DNA from: Chryseobacterium sp. 3008163
GTDB taxonomy: Bacteria; Bacteroidota; Bacteroidia; Flavobacteriales; Weeksellaceae
Assembly (NCBI RefSeq): GCF_003669035.1
Contig: NZ_CP033070.1
Coordinates: forward strand, 3,348,001 to 3,412,000
DNA: 64,000 nt
Direction of reading: 5' to 3'
Both the position numbers and the translations under genes were made by a program. Each line of letters starts with the position of its first letter. Position 1 is the stretch's first letter. The notes under the pieces were generated by a model. The model did not search any database and was not told the origin of the DNA. It worked only from the letters and a program-made list of their open reading frames with translations. This document shows, one piece after another, positions 26,399-35,719 of this stretch.

Positions 26399-26809
26399 TT
26401 AAAATGTAATCTCATTATCGCTTAAAAATGCCACTCCCGTTTTTATCGTGGTGTAAATATCGCCCTCACAATCTCTGTATGAACAAGCGTAAATCTCTTC
26501 AACCCATCTATTATTCATAAAAATCAAATTCAGATATTCGTTTTTTCTTAAATTATTTTTGATGGATAAATAATCTCCTTCTTTAGGTTCGTAAGCAAAA
26601 CTAAATACATTTTCTGAATTGATTTTCTCGATAATCTCTTCCTTTACATTTTGAACATATCCTATTTCTGAACTTATCATTAAATAATCTTCGTCTTCAG
26701 ATTTTTCTGTAACTTCATTTTTTCCGGTAATCGTTTCTAAAACCCAATAATATTTTGAGTTCTTTTTAGATTGCGTTCCCAGTACTTTTTCTTCTAATAA
26801 TAATTTCAT
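26399..26809 (-). CDS. Uncharacterised protein, possibly DUF4288-like
   Basis: The 136-residue soluble protein starts MKLLLEEKVLGTQSKKNSKYYWVLETITGK. The pattern of two central beta strands and a late RWVEEIYACSYRDCEGDIYTT is not one I can assign with confidence. It lies between rsmE (30 bp away) and tsaD (70 bp) on the same strand and may be co-transcribed with them. Confidence 0.6.
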   Translation of the reverse strand: MKLLLEEKVLGTQSKKNSKYYWVLETITGKNEVTEKSEDEDYLMISSEIGYVQNVKEEIIEKINSENVFSFAYEPKEGDYLSIKNNLRKNEYLNLIFMNNRWVEEIYACSYRDCEGDIYTTIKTGVAFLSDNEITF

Positions 26810-26879
26810 CTGTAGATATTAATTTTAAGTCGTTATTTTTAAGAAATTTTCAACCCTTTAGAGTTGGAAAAAAAATCTT

Positions 26880-27896
26880 TTATAAATCGTATTTTGAGGT
26901 TGCTGTAGTTCTCAAATCTGTAAATTCTCCTCTTTCGAATTTCAGCTGTGCAACCATTGCAATCATTGCGGCATTGTCTGTTGTATATTCAAATTTTGGG
27001 ATGTAAATATTCCAGCCTAATTTTTCGTGATTGTCCTGCATGATTTGTCTTAATGCAGAATTGGCAGAAACTCCACCTGCAATTGCAACTTCTTTTATAT
27101 CTAAATCTTTCGCAGCTTTCTCCAGTTTATTCATTAAAATTTCAATAATACATTTTTGTACAGATGCACAAAGATCATTCATATTTTCTTTAATGAAATC
27201 AGGATTTTTCTTTACTTCTTTTTGTATAAAATATAAAACCGAAGTTTTAATCCCGCTGAACGAGTAGTCGTAATTTTCTAATCTTGGTTTATTGAATTTA
27301 AAGGTATCAGGATTTCCTTCTTTTGCCAATCGGTCGATAATCGGTCCTGCAGGATAATCGAGATCGAAAATTTTCCCGATTTTATCAAATGCTTCACCTG
27401 CCGCATCATCAATCGTTTTACCGATAATTTCCATGTCAAAATAATCTTTCACCAAAACGATCATCGTATGACCGCCGCTTACCGTAAGACACAAAAATGG
27501 GAATTTTGGCGGCACAGGATTTGCATCGTCGATGAAGTGCGCCAAAATATGCGCCTGAAGGTGATTAACTTCGATCAAAGGAACGTCTAGGCTCATAGCC
27601 AGAGACTTAGCAAATGAAGTTCCTACGAGGAGAGAACCCAAAAGTCCCGGGCCACGGGTAAAGCCTATGGCAGAGATTGCATTTTGTTGTATATTTGCTT
27701 TGGTAAAGGATTTTTCTACTACGGGAATAATATTCTGCTGATGAGCTCGTGACGCAAGCTCAGGAACCACGCCTCCATATTCTTTATGGATTTCTTGGTT
27801 TGCGGCAATATTTGAAAGAATAGAATTTCCTTTGATAATGGCTGCTGAAGTATCGTCACAAGACGATTCGATACCTAAAATTATAGAGTCACTCAT
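26880..27896 (-). CDS. tsaD: tRNA N6-adenosine threonylcarbamoyltransferase
   Basis: TsaD transfers threonylcarbamoyl to A37 of ANN-decoding tRNAs, with TsaB and TsaE. The 338-residue protein has the ASKHA fold: ILGIESSCDDTSAAI at the N-terminus, the metal-binding HLQAH near residue 112, TVSGGHTMIVL, the nucleotide loop DDAAGEAFDKIGKI and AIAGGVSANSALR near residue 270. The start codon is 4 bp from the oppositely oriented TamB-like gene, so the two genes must use promoters lying inside each other's coding start. Confidence 0.98.
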   Translation of the reverse strand: MSDSIILGIESSCDDTSAAIIKGNSILSNIAANQEIHKEYGGVVPELASRAHQQNIIPVVEKSFTKANIQQNAISAIGFTRGPGLLGSLLVGTSFAKSLAMSLDVPLIEVNHLQAHILAHFIDDANPVPPKFPFLCLTVSGGHTMIVLVKDYFDMEIIGKTIDDAAGEAFDKIGKIFDLDYPAGPIIDRLAKEGNPDTFKFNKPRLENYDYSFSGIKTSVLYFIQKEVKKNPDFIKENMNDLCASVQKCIIEILMNKLEKAAKDLDIKEVAIAGGVSANSALRQIMQDNHEKLGWNIYIPKFEYTTDNAAMIAMVAQLKFERGEFTDLRTTATSKYDL

Positions 27897-27900
27897 AGTA

Positions 27901-30900
27901 ATGGCAAAGTTAGAGAATAATAACGAAAATGAGCATAAAAAATCAGTAGCTGAAAACTTAGGAGATCAGGTACAAAAGACGGTTGATAACGTTCAGGAGA
28001 CGGTGAAAGAGGCTTCTGAGCTTGCTTCTGATGCCATTCATCACCCGATAGATACCGCTCAGGAATTTGGTAAGCAGGCTGCAAAAGACGTAACCAGCTA
28101 TTCTTGGTGGGCTAAACTTTTACTGATTCTTTTTTGGACAGTTCTTGGTATTGTAGCTTTTGTTTTTATTGCGATTAATCTTCCGGTAACTAAAAGATGG
28201 GCAGCAGATCAGGCTTTGCAGATTGTCAACAGAGATTTCAAAGCAAAAATGTCTACCGAAAGTGTAGAAGTAGATTTCTTTGGGGATGTTACGATTAAAG
28301 GACTAAGAATTAAGGATTATAAAAATTTAGACTTCATCAAAGCAAGAGAATTTAAAGCCAATTCAGATTGGTTTTCTTTGGCTACGAATGTTGGCAAAAA
28401 CAATTCATTAAGTTTTAACGGCTTACGCCTTATCGATGCGGATATAAAAGTGATTACGTATAAAGGTGACAGTATTTCAAACTTCATCCGTTTTACGCAG
28501 CTTTTTGACAGCGGTAAGAAAAAAGATCTGACAAAACCGCCGTTTCAGCTAAATTCAAGATTGGAGATTTTAGATTCTAAAGTTTCTATTGTCAACCAAA
28601 ACTCTCCCGGTGAACCCGGAAAATGGCTGACAGCAACCAATGTCAATCTTATTGCCCCAAGATTGAAAGTAAATGGAGTCAACATTAATGCAACCATTAA
28701 TAATTTTACTTTTACTACAAAACGATGGGGGAAAGCTCATTTTGTAGATACTTTTTCTACCGATTTCTCCATGACCGAGGATTATCTTTTTCTGAAAGAT
28801 TTAACTCTAAATACCGATCATTCACTTCTTCAGGGGGATATTAAATTTAATTTAAATAAAGGTTCTTGGGCAGATTTTACCAATAAAGTAAAATGGGATA
28901 TGAATCTTAAGCTGGGAAGTCAGTTGAGCGGTTATGATATCTCTTATTTTGTCACCAATTGGGATAACTTTATTCCTTTTAATATCAGCGGAAAAATGAC
29001 CGGTCCGTTGAATAAATTTAGGTTAGATAATTTCCTGATCAGAAATCCTTCGGTAAATATTGCCACGCAAAAAATGAACATTACCAATCTGTTGAAAGGT
29101 AATTTCTTAATTGAAACCAATAATCTTTCCGCAGATTTTACCTACAAAGATCTGAAAGCGATGATGCCGAATTTCATTTCAACCAAAATGAAAAACTTCG
29201 CAGATGATTTCGGAAAATTAAAATACAATGGAGACGTAAAAGTTACTCCAAAACAAGTTTATGTTTCTTCAGGAAACCTGATGACAGGAATCGGACAGGC
29301 AAAAATCACCAATTTTTCACTGACAGATTTCAGCACGACGATGCCTAAATACAAAGGGTATGCGGAAGTGAGAGATCTGAATACTTCGGTGATTACCAAA
29401 AGTAAAACGGTGGGTCTTATTTCAGGGAAATTCAATATTGACGGACAAAGTTTTGATGTAAACACGATGCGCATCACTACAAAATCTCAGATTTCAAGCA
29501 TTGAGATCATGAATAAAGAAATCAATAATCTAAATTTGGACGGTTTGCTTGATCATAGAAAATACAACGGTTTAATTACCGTAAATGACGAACAGGCAAA
29601 AGCTACCGTAAAAGGTTTGATTGATTTCAGCACTAAAAGAATTTCTGCAAATGTTGATGCGAATGTTACGCATCTGAATATGAACTATTTCACCGATAAA
29701 CCAGGAAGCCAGATTGTAAGCGGTCAGGTGAACGGAAAAATGTCGATGACGAATCTTAATGATTTAAATCTTGATGTTGAAGCCAATAATATCAGTTTTG
29801 CAACGGCTGTACAACGCTATCAGATTCCGAATGCTAAAGTAAAAACTTTTATTGAAGGCGGAAATCGTGTGATTGATGTCAATGCTCCGGGCGCAGTAGA
29901 TGGTAAAATTTCAGGACGATATAATCTTGCTGATTTGGCAGGAATGGTGGAAAACGGTTTGGGTAAAATTTTAGTCGGTCCGCCACCAAGAAAGTTATAC
30001 CGCGGACAGAATTTTACGATGAATTTCGATGTTCAGCAAGGTTTGGTGAGTTATTTTATGCCGGATTTAAAACTTCCTCAAGGGGCAACAGTGGAAGGCG
30101 AGTATGATGGGAATTCAAACAATTTAATCTTAAATCTCGATGCCGCTTCTCTGAAGTATGTGATGACCAAAAAAGAGGAAATCACAGATGCTGACATGGC
30201 TTTGGCCAATGCAAACCCCGCATATACGGTAAATCCGAGAGAAGTTATTACCAGAGACAGTGCTTTGGTCGATAGCGTTATGGTGAGAATTAATACCGCA
30301 AATCTTGACCAACAGTTATATGCAAAAATTAAAAGGGTAGAATACAATAAAAATATTCTGAAAGACATTCTTCTTACAGGTAAAAACGAAAACAACTCAA
30401 CCCTAAGAATCGCAACCAGCTTTAAACATGGAAGTCCGCAAGATGAGCTTGATGATAATCTGAAGAATTACGCAATTAATTTTAATCAGTCTACAAATCC
30501 GGCGGGAGATTATATTTTCAAATTTGAGCCTACAGAAGTTAATTTTAATAATGTAAAATGGTCTATTGATACAAGCCCTGAGCTCGACCATTACATTAGT
30601 TATCGTAAGAAAACACAAGATTTTGAAGTTAGAAATCTTAAGATTTATTCAGATAAAAGTTCACTCTTAATTAATGAATCGATATTTAAATCTGCGAAAG
30701 ATTTCTATGTAGATGCGGAAGTTCAGGATTTTGCAATAGAGAAACTATTGGAAATGCAGGCCGGCGGAAATCCTATGGATATTAAAGGTTTAGCCAATGG
30801 TAGCGTAAAAATCAAAATGGATAAAAGCACGTTGCAGCCATTGGTTGATTTAACGGTTGACGACATCATGATGAACGGAAATGATATGGGTGACCTTACC

Positions 30901-32688
30901 ATTTCTGCAGTCAACGGATTTTCTTTAAATGTATATGATGTCGACGTAAAAGTAACATCCGCAGGTGTGATTGGAAATAATAACCTTCACCTAACGGGTA
31001 CGGTTAATAACAATACACCATCTCCAACAATCGATTTGGTTACAGAATTGAGAGATTTCGATTTGGCATTTACGCAACAGTTTGTGCAGACTATTTTTGG
31101 GAATTTAAGAGGAAAAGCAACCGGAGATTTAAAAATAAACGGAACGCTTAAAAATCTTGATTATAGTGGCGATATTGCTTTAAAGGAATTTGGTTTAAAA
31201 CTATTGTTCACGGGAGTTGATTATTCTTTTGACGATACAGTGATTCCGCTTTCTAAAGGTTTGGCGATTTTGAACAATATTGGAGTACATGACGGAAGAA
31301 CCAATTCTCAAGGAACAATTTCCGGGGCAATACAGTTTGAAACCTTATCATCGATGGGGGTCAACTTGGTAATGAGAGCCGATAATTTATTAATGCTGAA
31401 CACCACTCAGAAAGAATATGATCTTTTCTGGGGAAGAGTTTACGGACAGGGAGATTTGTACGTCGACGGTCCGGTTTCTGCGTTAAATTTATCAACTCCG
31501 AATATGAAAGCGTTGAACGGAAGTACATTTACTTTCAATTCAAGCTCAACTTCAAACGTGGAAGAATTTAAAATGCTGAGGTTCCTGAAAGAAGGAAAAG
31601 ATGGTCTGGTCACTTTAGAAGACAAGAAAAAATCCGGAGCCAACATGAATATCGATTTCAGTCTTGACGTTGATAAAGGAACTACGGTAAATGTTCTGGT
31701 GGGTGATGATGTCGGAAATATTATGGTAAAAGGGATTGCTGATGATTTGAGATTCCAGATGGGAAGGCAGGGAGCTATTGCAATGAACGGATCTTATATG
31801 GTGGATAGTGGAACGTTTGTGTCCAAAGCAATCTTAAACAGGACTTTCCAGATTCAGAAAAACAGCAGCATACGTTGGGATGGTGATGCGATGAAGCCTA
31901 TGCTTGATATAACAGCAAATTATGTAAGAATGGTTTCTAATGCAGGGGAATATCTGAACATGGGTCAATTACAACCCATCAGTATACTTCTGCAGGCAAA
32001 TATCACCAATACCTTAAGTGACCCTAAAATAGCACTAAACGTTACAGCGCTTGATGTGTCGAGTCAGGTAAAAGAAACTTTAGCGGCAAGGATAAATCAG
32101 ACGGAAGGGGAGAATGTTTTGCAGTTTGGTTCCATTTTATTATTAAACAGTTTTAATGTTTCTAATACGGGGAATTTAAATTTTGATGCGGCTGGTGTAG
32201 CAGAGTCATCAGGTTACAATATGTTGCTTAAACAATTAGGGTCAGTGCTTAATACAATGAGTAATGAATTTCAGATTGATTTAAATTATGTAAAAGCTGA
32301 CCAGAATTCAAATTTGGGTGACCGTGCTAATGCAGGAGTGAGTTTTGATCTTTCACCAAGAGTTACTGTGAAAACAGGATTAGGTATTCCTTTAAATAAA
32401 ACAGACGCCACCGAAACCAACTATCTCTCCGGGGAAGGAAGTATAGAATACGATATTTCTAAAAAGAATGACGGGACTTTACTTCTAAGAGGGTACTCTA
32501 AACCCACCAATATCGGAATGGGTGTTGGGACGGTTGGTACCAACGGTTCTGCAAATCAGGCGTATGGTGGCGGTATCGTATGGAGTAAAAGCTTCAATTC
32601 TTTCTTTAAAAAGAAGAGAAAAGATAAAAAACAGCCTCCTGCTAATAAGGAAATAAAAACAGATTCCGTAAAATCAACGGTTAAATAA
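27901..32688 (+). CDS. TamB/DUF490-like translocation and assembly module protein
   Basis: This giant envelope protein of about 1595 residues is anchored by one membrane helix (about residues 72-97, LLLILFWTVLGIVAFVFIAI). A long periplasmic beta-rich region with AsmA-like repeats follows, and the C-terminal TamB/DUF490 domain includes DDLRFQMGRQGAIAMNGSY and NVTALDVSSQVKETLAARIN. Family members bridge inner and outer membranes and help insert outer-membrane proteins or move phospholipids. I start at the ATG at 27901; an in-frame ATG at 27832 would overlap tsaD. The N-terminal 50 residues are charged and probably cytoplasmic. Confidence 0.9.
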   Translation: MAKLENNNENEHKKSVAENLGDQVQKTVDNVQETVKEASELASDAIHHPIDTAQEFGKQAAKDVTSYSWWAKLLLILFWTVLGIVAFVFIAINLPVTKRWAADQALQIVNRDFKAKMSTESVEVDFFGDVTIKGLRIKDYKNLDFIKAREFKANSDWFSLATNVGKNNSLSFNGLRLIDADIKVITYKGDSISNFIRFTQLFDSGKKKDLTKPPFQLNSRLEILDSKVSIVNQNSPGEPGKWLTATNVNLIAPRLKVNGVNINATINNFTFTTKRWGKAHFVDTFSTDFSMTEDYLFLKDLTLNTDHSLLQGDIKFNLNKGSWADFTNKVKWDMNLKLGSQLSGYDISYFVTNWDNFIPFNISGKMTGPLNKFRLDNFLIRNPSVNIATQKMNITNLLKGNFLIETNNLSADFTYKDLKAMMPNFISTKMKNFADDFGKLKYNGDVKVTPKQVYVSSGNLMTGIGQAKITNFSLTDFSTTMPKYKGYAEVRDLNTSVITKSKTVGLISGKFNIDGQSFDVNTMRITTKSQISSIEIMNKEINNLNLDGLLDHRKYNGLITVNDEQAKATVKGLIDFSTKRISANVDANVTHLNMNYFTDKPGSQIVSGQVNGKMSMTNLNDLNLDVEANNISFATAVQRYQIPNAKVKTFIEGGNRVIDVNAPGAVDGKISGRYNLADLAGMVENGLGKILVGPPPRKLYRGQNFTMNFDVQQGLVSYFMPDLKLPQGATVEGEYDGNSNNLILNLDAASLKYVMTKKEEITDADMALANANPAYTVNPREVITRDSALVDSVMVRINTANLDQQLYAKIKRVEYNKNILKDILLTGKNENNSTLRIATSFKHGSPQDELDDNLKNYAINFNQSTNPAGDYIFKFEPTEVNFNNVKWSIDTSPELDHYISYRKKTQDFEVRNLKIYSDKSSLLINESIFKSAKDFYVDAEVQDFAIEKLLEMQAGGNPMDIKGLANGSVKIKMDKSTLQPLVDLTVDDIMMNGNDMGDLTISAVNGFSLNVYDVDVKVTSAGVIGNNNLHLTGTVNNNTPSPTIDLVTELRDFDLAFTQQFVQTIFGNLRGKATGDLKINGTLKNLDYSGDIALKEFGLKLLFTGVDYSFDDTVIPLSKGLAILNNIGVHDGRTNSQGTISGAIQFETLSSMGVNLVMRADNLLMLNTTQKEYDLFWGRVYGQGDLYVDGPVSALNLSTPNMKALNGSTFTFNSSSTSNVEEFKMLRFLKEGKDGLVTLEDKKKSGANMNIDFSLDVDKGTTVNVLVGDDVGNIMVKGIADDLRFQMGRQGAIAMNGSYMVDSGTFVSKAILNRTFQIQKNSSIRWDGDAMKPMLDITANYVRMVSNAGEYLNMGQLQPISILLQANITNTLSDPKIALNVTALDVSSQVKETLAARINQTEGENVLQFGSILLLNSFNVSNTGNLNFDAAGVAESSGYNMLLKQLGSVLNTMSNEFQIDLNYVKADQNSNLGDRANAGVSFDLSPRVTVKTGLGIPLNKTDATETNYLSGEGSIEYDISKKNDGTLLLRGYSKPTNIGMGVGTVGTNGSANQAYGGGIVWSKSFNSFFKKKRKDKKQPPANKEIKTDSVKSTVK

Positions 32689-32770
32689 TCTGAATCCTTG
32701 AATGATTTTTATCATCCGTGTTAATTATTGTTAATGTTTGATATATTTTTTTTAGTTAATTTATTTTTCT

Positions 32771-32778
32771 TAATTTTG
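32771..32778 (+). promoter_or_regulatory. Candidate -7 element of the Lrp-type regulator
   Basis: TAATTTTG fits TAnnTTTG and lies 45 bp before the start codon at 32823. No convincing TTG element is seen at the right spacing, so confidence is modest. Confidence 0.45.
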
Positions 32779-32822
32779 TAAAAAATTTATTGATTTTTTA
32801 GGAAAAATATAATTTCACTAAT

Positions 32823-33293
32823 ATGAACTATCAACTGGACGAAATAGACAAGAAAATTCTTGATTTCTTAGTAGAAAACACAAGAATGCCTTTTACAGAA
32901 ATTGCAAAACAGATGGACGTATCTGCAGGAACAATTCATGTAAGAGTGAAGAAAATGGAAGATGCAGGTATTATTTTAGGATCATCTCTTAATTTAGATT
33001 ATGGTAAGCTAGATTACCACTTTACAGCTTTTATCGGAATCCTTTTAACAAAATCAAACCGCACTCAAGAGGTTTTGAAGGAGTTAGGAACAATTCCAAA
33101 CGTAGTAGAAGCAAGCGTAATTTCTGGAAAATACAACATTTTCTGTAAGGTAAAAGCTAAAAATACTGAAGACGCTAAGAAGATTATTTATCAGATCGAC
33201 GACATCCAAGATGTGATGAGAACTGAGAGTATGATCTCAATGGAAGAGTTTTTGAGTGATAAAAACAGATTGATCAACGCAATCTCGATTTAA
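32823..33293 (+). CDS. Lrp/AsnC family transcriptional regulator
   Basis: The 156-residue protein has an N-terminal winged helix-turn-helix (IDKKILDFLVENTRMPFTEI then MDVSAGTIHVRVKKMEDAGI). A C-terminal RAM/ligand-binding domain follows, with VVEASVISGKYNIFCKVKAK. Members sense amino acids or other small ligands and act as octamers. The ligand is not predictable. It is the only gene in its transcript, closed by the hairpin at 33320-33349. Confidence 0.93.
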   Translation: MNYQLDEIDKKILDFLVENTRMPFTEIAKQMDVSAGTIHVRVKKMEDAGIILGSSLNLDYGKLDYHFTAFIGILLTKSNRTQEVLKELGTIPNVVEASVISGKYNIFCKVKAKNTEDAKKIIYQIDDIQDVMRTESMISMEEFLSDKNRLINAISI

Positions 33294-33319
33294 TCAAATT
33301 TTAGACGATATAAATACCG

Positions 33320-33357
33320 AAGAACTTATGAATTTATTCATAAGTTCTTTATTTTTG
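33320..33357 (+). terminator. Terminator whose T tract overlaps a -7 promoter element
   Basis: AAGAACTTATGAA (33320-33332) pairs perfectly with TTCATAAGTTCTT (33337-33349). The T-rich tail continues as TATTTTTG (33350-33357), which is also a perfect TAnnTTTG. The next gene starts at 33362, so one short stretch appears both to end one transcript and to start the next as a leaderless message. Confidence 0.75.
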
Positions 33358-33361
33358 CACT

Positions 33362-33751
33362 ATGGAAAAGGAATATAAAGAATACAGTTATTTTGATGAA
33401 GATCCTAAAAAAGGATGGGGGTTTATTTTAGCATTGGCATCTCTGCTTTTATTTACTTTCATGGGAATCGGGCTTGATTTTGACGAGTATCTGCAACACG
33501 AAACCCTGAATATTCCTTCAGGATATTTTTATTTTATTTTCTCAATCGATATTTTAATGATTGCAGGAATTGTGCTCATGTTTTTTTACAGAAAAATAGG
33601 CATCATTCTTTTTCCTGGGATGCTCGTTTTGCACTTCTTTATGCACAATTATTACTTGTCTACGTTCTTATATTCAGACGTCACCAATCTTTTCCTTTTT
33701 ACAGGCTTTGGAATGCTGGCTATTATTCCGAAGTGGAAGTTTTTTAGATAA
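33362..33751 (+). CDS. Small four-helix membrane protein of unknown function
   Basis: The 129-residue product has a charged N-terminus (EYKEYSYFDEDPKKGWG) followed by about four hydrophobic segments at residues 21-38, 53-73, 77-95 and 100-120. No known domain is recognised. It is probably transcribed from the promoter overlapping the upstream terminator. Confidence 0.7.
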   Translation: MEKEYKEYSYFDEDPKKGWGFILALASLLLFTFMGIGLDFDEYLQHETLNIPSGYFYFIFSIDILMIAGIVLMFFYRKIGIILFPGMLVLHFFMHNYYLSTFLYSDVTNLFLFTGFGMLAIIPKWKFFR

Positions 33752-33778
33752 TTAATTTTAAAATATTTATTACAAAAA

Positions 33779-33803
33779 AAATCCACTGAATATTCGGTGG
33801 ATT
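33779..33803 (-). terminator. Terminator between convergent genes
   Basis: AATCCAC and GTGGATT flank TGAATATTCG. On the - strand the stem ends in a long T tract, matching the gene ending at 33824. Confidence 0.75.
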
Positions 33804-33823
33804 AATTATTTACAGTAAACTTT

Positions 33824-34378
33824 TTATCTTTTAACAACATTCTTATTCCATTTTAACGGAACAGTTGTTTTTTGTTGAAGAAAACGTTTTCTTACTTCAT
33901 CTAAAGTTGCAGAAAAGCGATATTCCTGAGAATAGGGTGCTTTATCTGAGGAAACATAATGATTAAACGTAACGGTTTTTGAGCCGCTAATAGATACCCC
34001 TTCTCCATGAAAGATTGGGGTTACTAATTTTCCATTTTTGCTTCGGTCTTTATTTAAAAATAATATTCTGCTGTTTTTTGCTCCAATAAATCTTGTGTCG
34101 ATGCCGCTTTCCATTTCGTACATTTCGCATTGGCTTCCAAACGGTCCATATTCGAAAACTTTATTTTCGCTCCCGACTTTTATCGCCGGATTGTATGATT
34201 TGGTCACTTTAAACGTATTTGGAGAAATAAAATAACCTTCTACTGCAGTATTTAATGTTGGATCAAAATTATCTAAAAGTTGATTAAATGGGGTATGAAC
34301 CGGTGAACAAGCTTTTGCAGAATCAATTCCTGTTAAAATAAAGATGATTCCAAGTAGTAGGGTTAATAATTGTTTCAT
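33824..34378 (-). CDS. Uncharacterised secreted protein
   Basis: The 184-residue protein has a signal peptide (MKQLLTLLLGIIFILTGIDSAKA) and starts its mature part with CSPVHTPFNQLLDNFDP. A second cysteine occurs in FGSQCEMYEMESGIDTRF, so a disulfide is possible. The rest looks beta-rich. I do not recognise a family. Confidence 0.65.
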   Translation of the reverse strand: MKQLLTLLLGIIFILTGIDSAKACSPVHTPFNQLLDNFDPTLNTAVEGYFISPNTFKVTKSYNPAIKVGSENKVFEYGPFGSQCEMYEMESGIDTRFIGAKNSRILFLNKDRSKNGKLVTPIFHGEGVSISGSKTVTFNHYVSSDKAPYSQEYRFSATLDEVRKRFLQQKTTVPLKWNKNVVKR

Positions 34379-34491
34379 GTTTTTTTAGGTTTTATATTTA
34401 AAATTTTTATTCACTAAAAATAGAACAGCAATTACCAAACCAAGTATTTCGACATAATTACAATCTGTGGCTTCCAGTATATGCAAAACAA

Positions 34492-34516
34492 AAAACACGC
34501 CCGAAAGCGTGTTTTA
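34492..34516 (-). terminator. Terminator of the transketolase C-terminal subunit gene
   Basis: AAAAACACGC and GCGTGTTTT pair around CCGAAA. The - strand tail is T-rich. It lies 22 bp after the stop of the gene ending at 34538. Confidence 0.85.
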
Positions 34517-34537
34517 AATATGATTTCAAAAAGAAAT

Positions 34538-35485
34538 TTATTTATCTAAAATTCTTTTCACAGCTTCAATTACAGCTGCAGAATCGATTTTATATTTTTT
34601 CATTAATTCGGCAGGAGTTGCAGATTCTCCGAAAGTATCGTTTACTGCAACAAATTCTTGTCTTGTAGGTCTTTTTCTAGCCAACATTCCTGCTACTGAT
34701 TCTCCTAAACCACCTAAATAGTTGTGCTCTTCTGCGGTAACAATTTTACCTGTTTTTTCAACAGATTTTAAGATAATTTCCTCGTCAAGAGGTTTAATTG
34801 TGTGGATGTTGATTACTTCACAAGAGATACCTTCTTTTTCAAGCTCTTCTGCCGCAACCAAAGATTCCCAAACCAAGTGACCTGTTGCAACAATCGTTAC
34901 ATCTGTTCCTTCTTGTAAAAGAATACCTTTTCCGATTTCGAAAGGCATATCTTCAGGAATAAAAACTGGAACTACCGGTCTTCCGAATCTTAAGTAAACA
35001 GGACCTTCAAAGTCAGCAATCGCTAGAGTAGCTGCTTTCGTTTGGTTGTAGTCACAAGTGTTGATGACGGTCATTCCCGGAAGCATTTTCATCATTCCAA
35101 TATCTTCCAAAACCTGGTGTGTTGCACCGTCTTCACCCAAAGTAAGACCTGCGTGAGAAGCACAGATTTTTACGTTTTTATTTGAGTATGCAATCGATTG
35201 GCGAATCTGGTCATAAACTCTTGAAGTAGAGAAGTTAGCAAAAGTTCCTGTAAAAGGAATTTTTCCTGTAATGCTCAAACCTGCAGCCAATCCCATCATA
35301 TTTGCTTCTGCAATACCAACTTGGTAAAATCTTTCAGGAGCTTTTTCGATGAATTTTTCCATTTTTAAAGAACCGATAAGGTCTGCACAAAGTGCTACAA
35401 CATTAGGGTTTTTGTCAGCCAATTCAGCTAATCCTGCCCCAAATCCTGAACGTGTATCTTTTTTTTCTGTATATGTATATTTCAT
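34538..35485 (-). CDS. Transketolase, C-terminal subunit
   Basis: The 315-residue subunit carries the pyrimidine-binding and C-terminal domains of transketolase. Visible motifs are RSGFGAGLAELADKNPNVVAL, FIEKAPERFYQVGIAEANMMG (with the catalytic glutamate that activates thiamine diphosphate), CASHAGLTLGEDGATHQ and YLRFGRPVVPV. It works with the N-terminal subunit encoded 234 bp upstream. Two-gene transketolases are normal in Bacteroidota and archaea, so this is not a broken gene. Confidence 0.95.
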   Translation of the reverse strand: MKYTYTEKKDTRSGFGAGLAELADKNPNVVALCADLIGSLKMEKFIEKAPERFYQVGIAEANMMGLAAGLSITGKIPFTGTFANFSTSRVYDQIRQSIAYSNKNVKICASHAGLTLGEDGATHQVLEDIGMMKMLPGMTVINTCDYNQTKAATLAIADFEGPVYLRFGRPVVPVFIPEDMPFEIGKGILLQEGTDVTIVATGHLVWESLVAAEELEKEGISCEVINIHTIKPLDEEIILKSVEKTGKIVTAEEHNYLGGLGESVAGMLARKRPTRQEFVAVNDTFGESATPAELMKKYKIDSAAVIEAVKRILDK

Positions 35486-35719
35486 GTGAATTTCTAAGTT
35501 TATAAATTGATTAATGATGTTTGATAATTGATAAGCAAATAAATTTTAATTTTAAACCATTAAGATGAATTAATTTGTTAAGAAAAGATTAAGGTAATAT
35601 CTAAAGATATTTTTAAGCGTTATGTTAAATTCAGATTTAACTGATTCTTAAAAAACCTTCAAAACTAAAATTTCTTAATGTTTAAATATTAATTATTACC
35701 AATTACTCATTACCTATAA

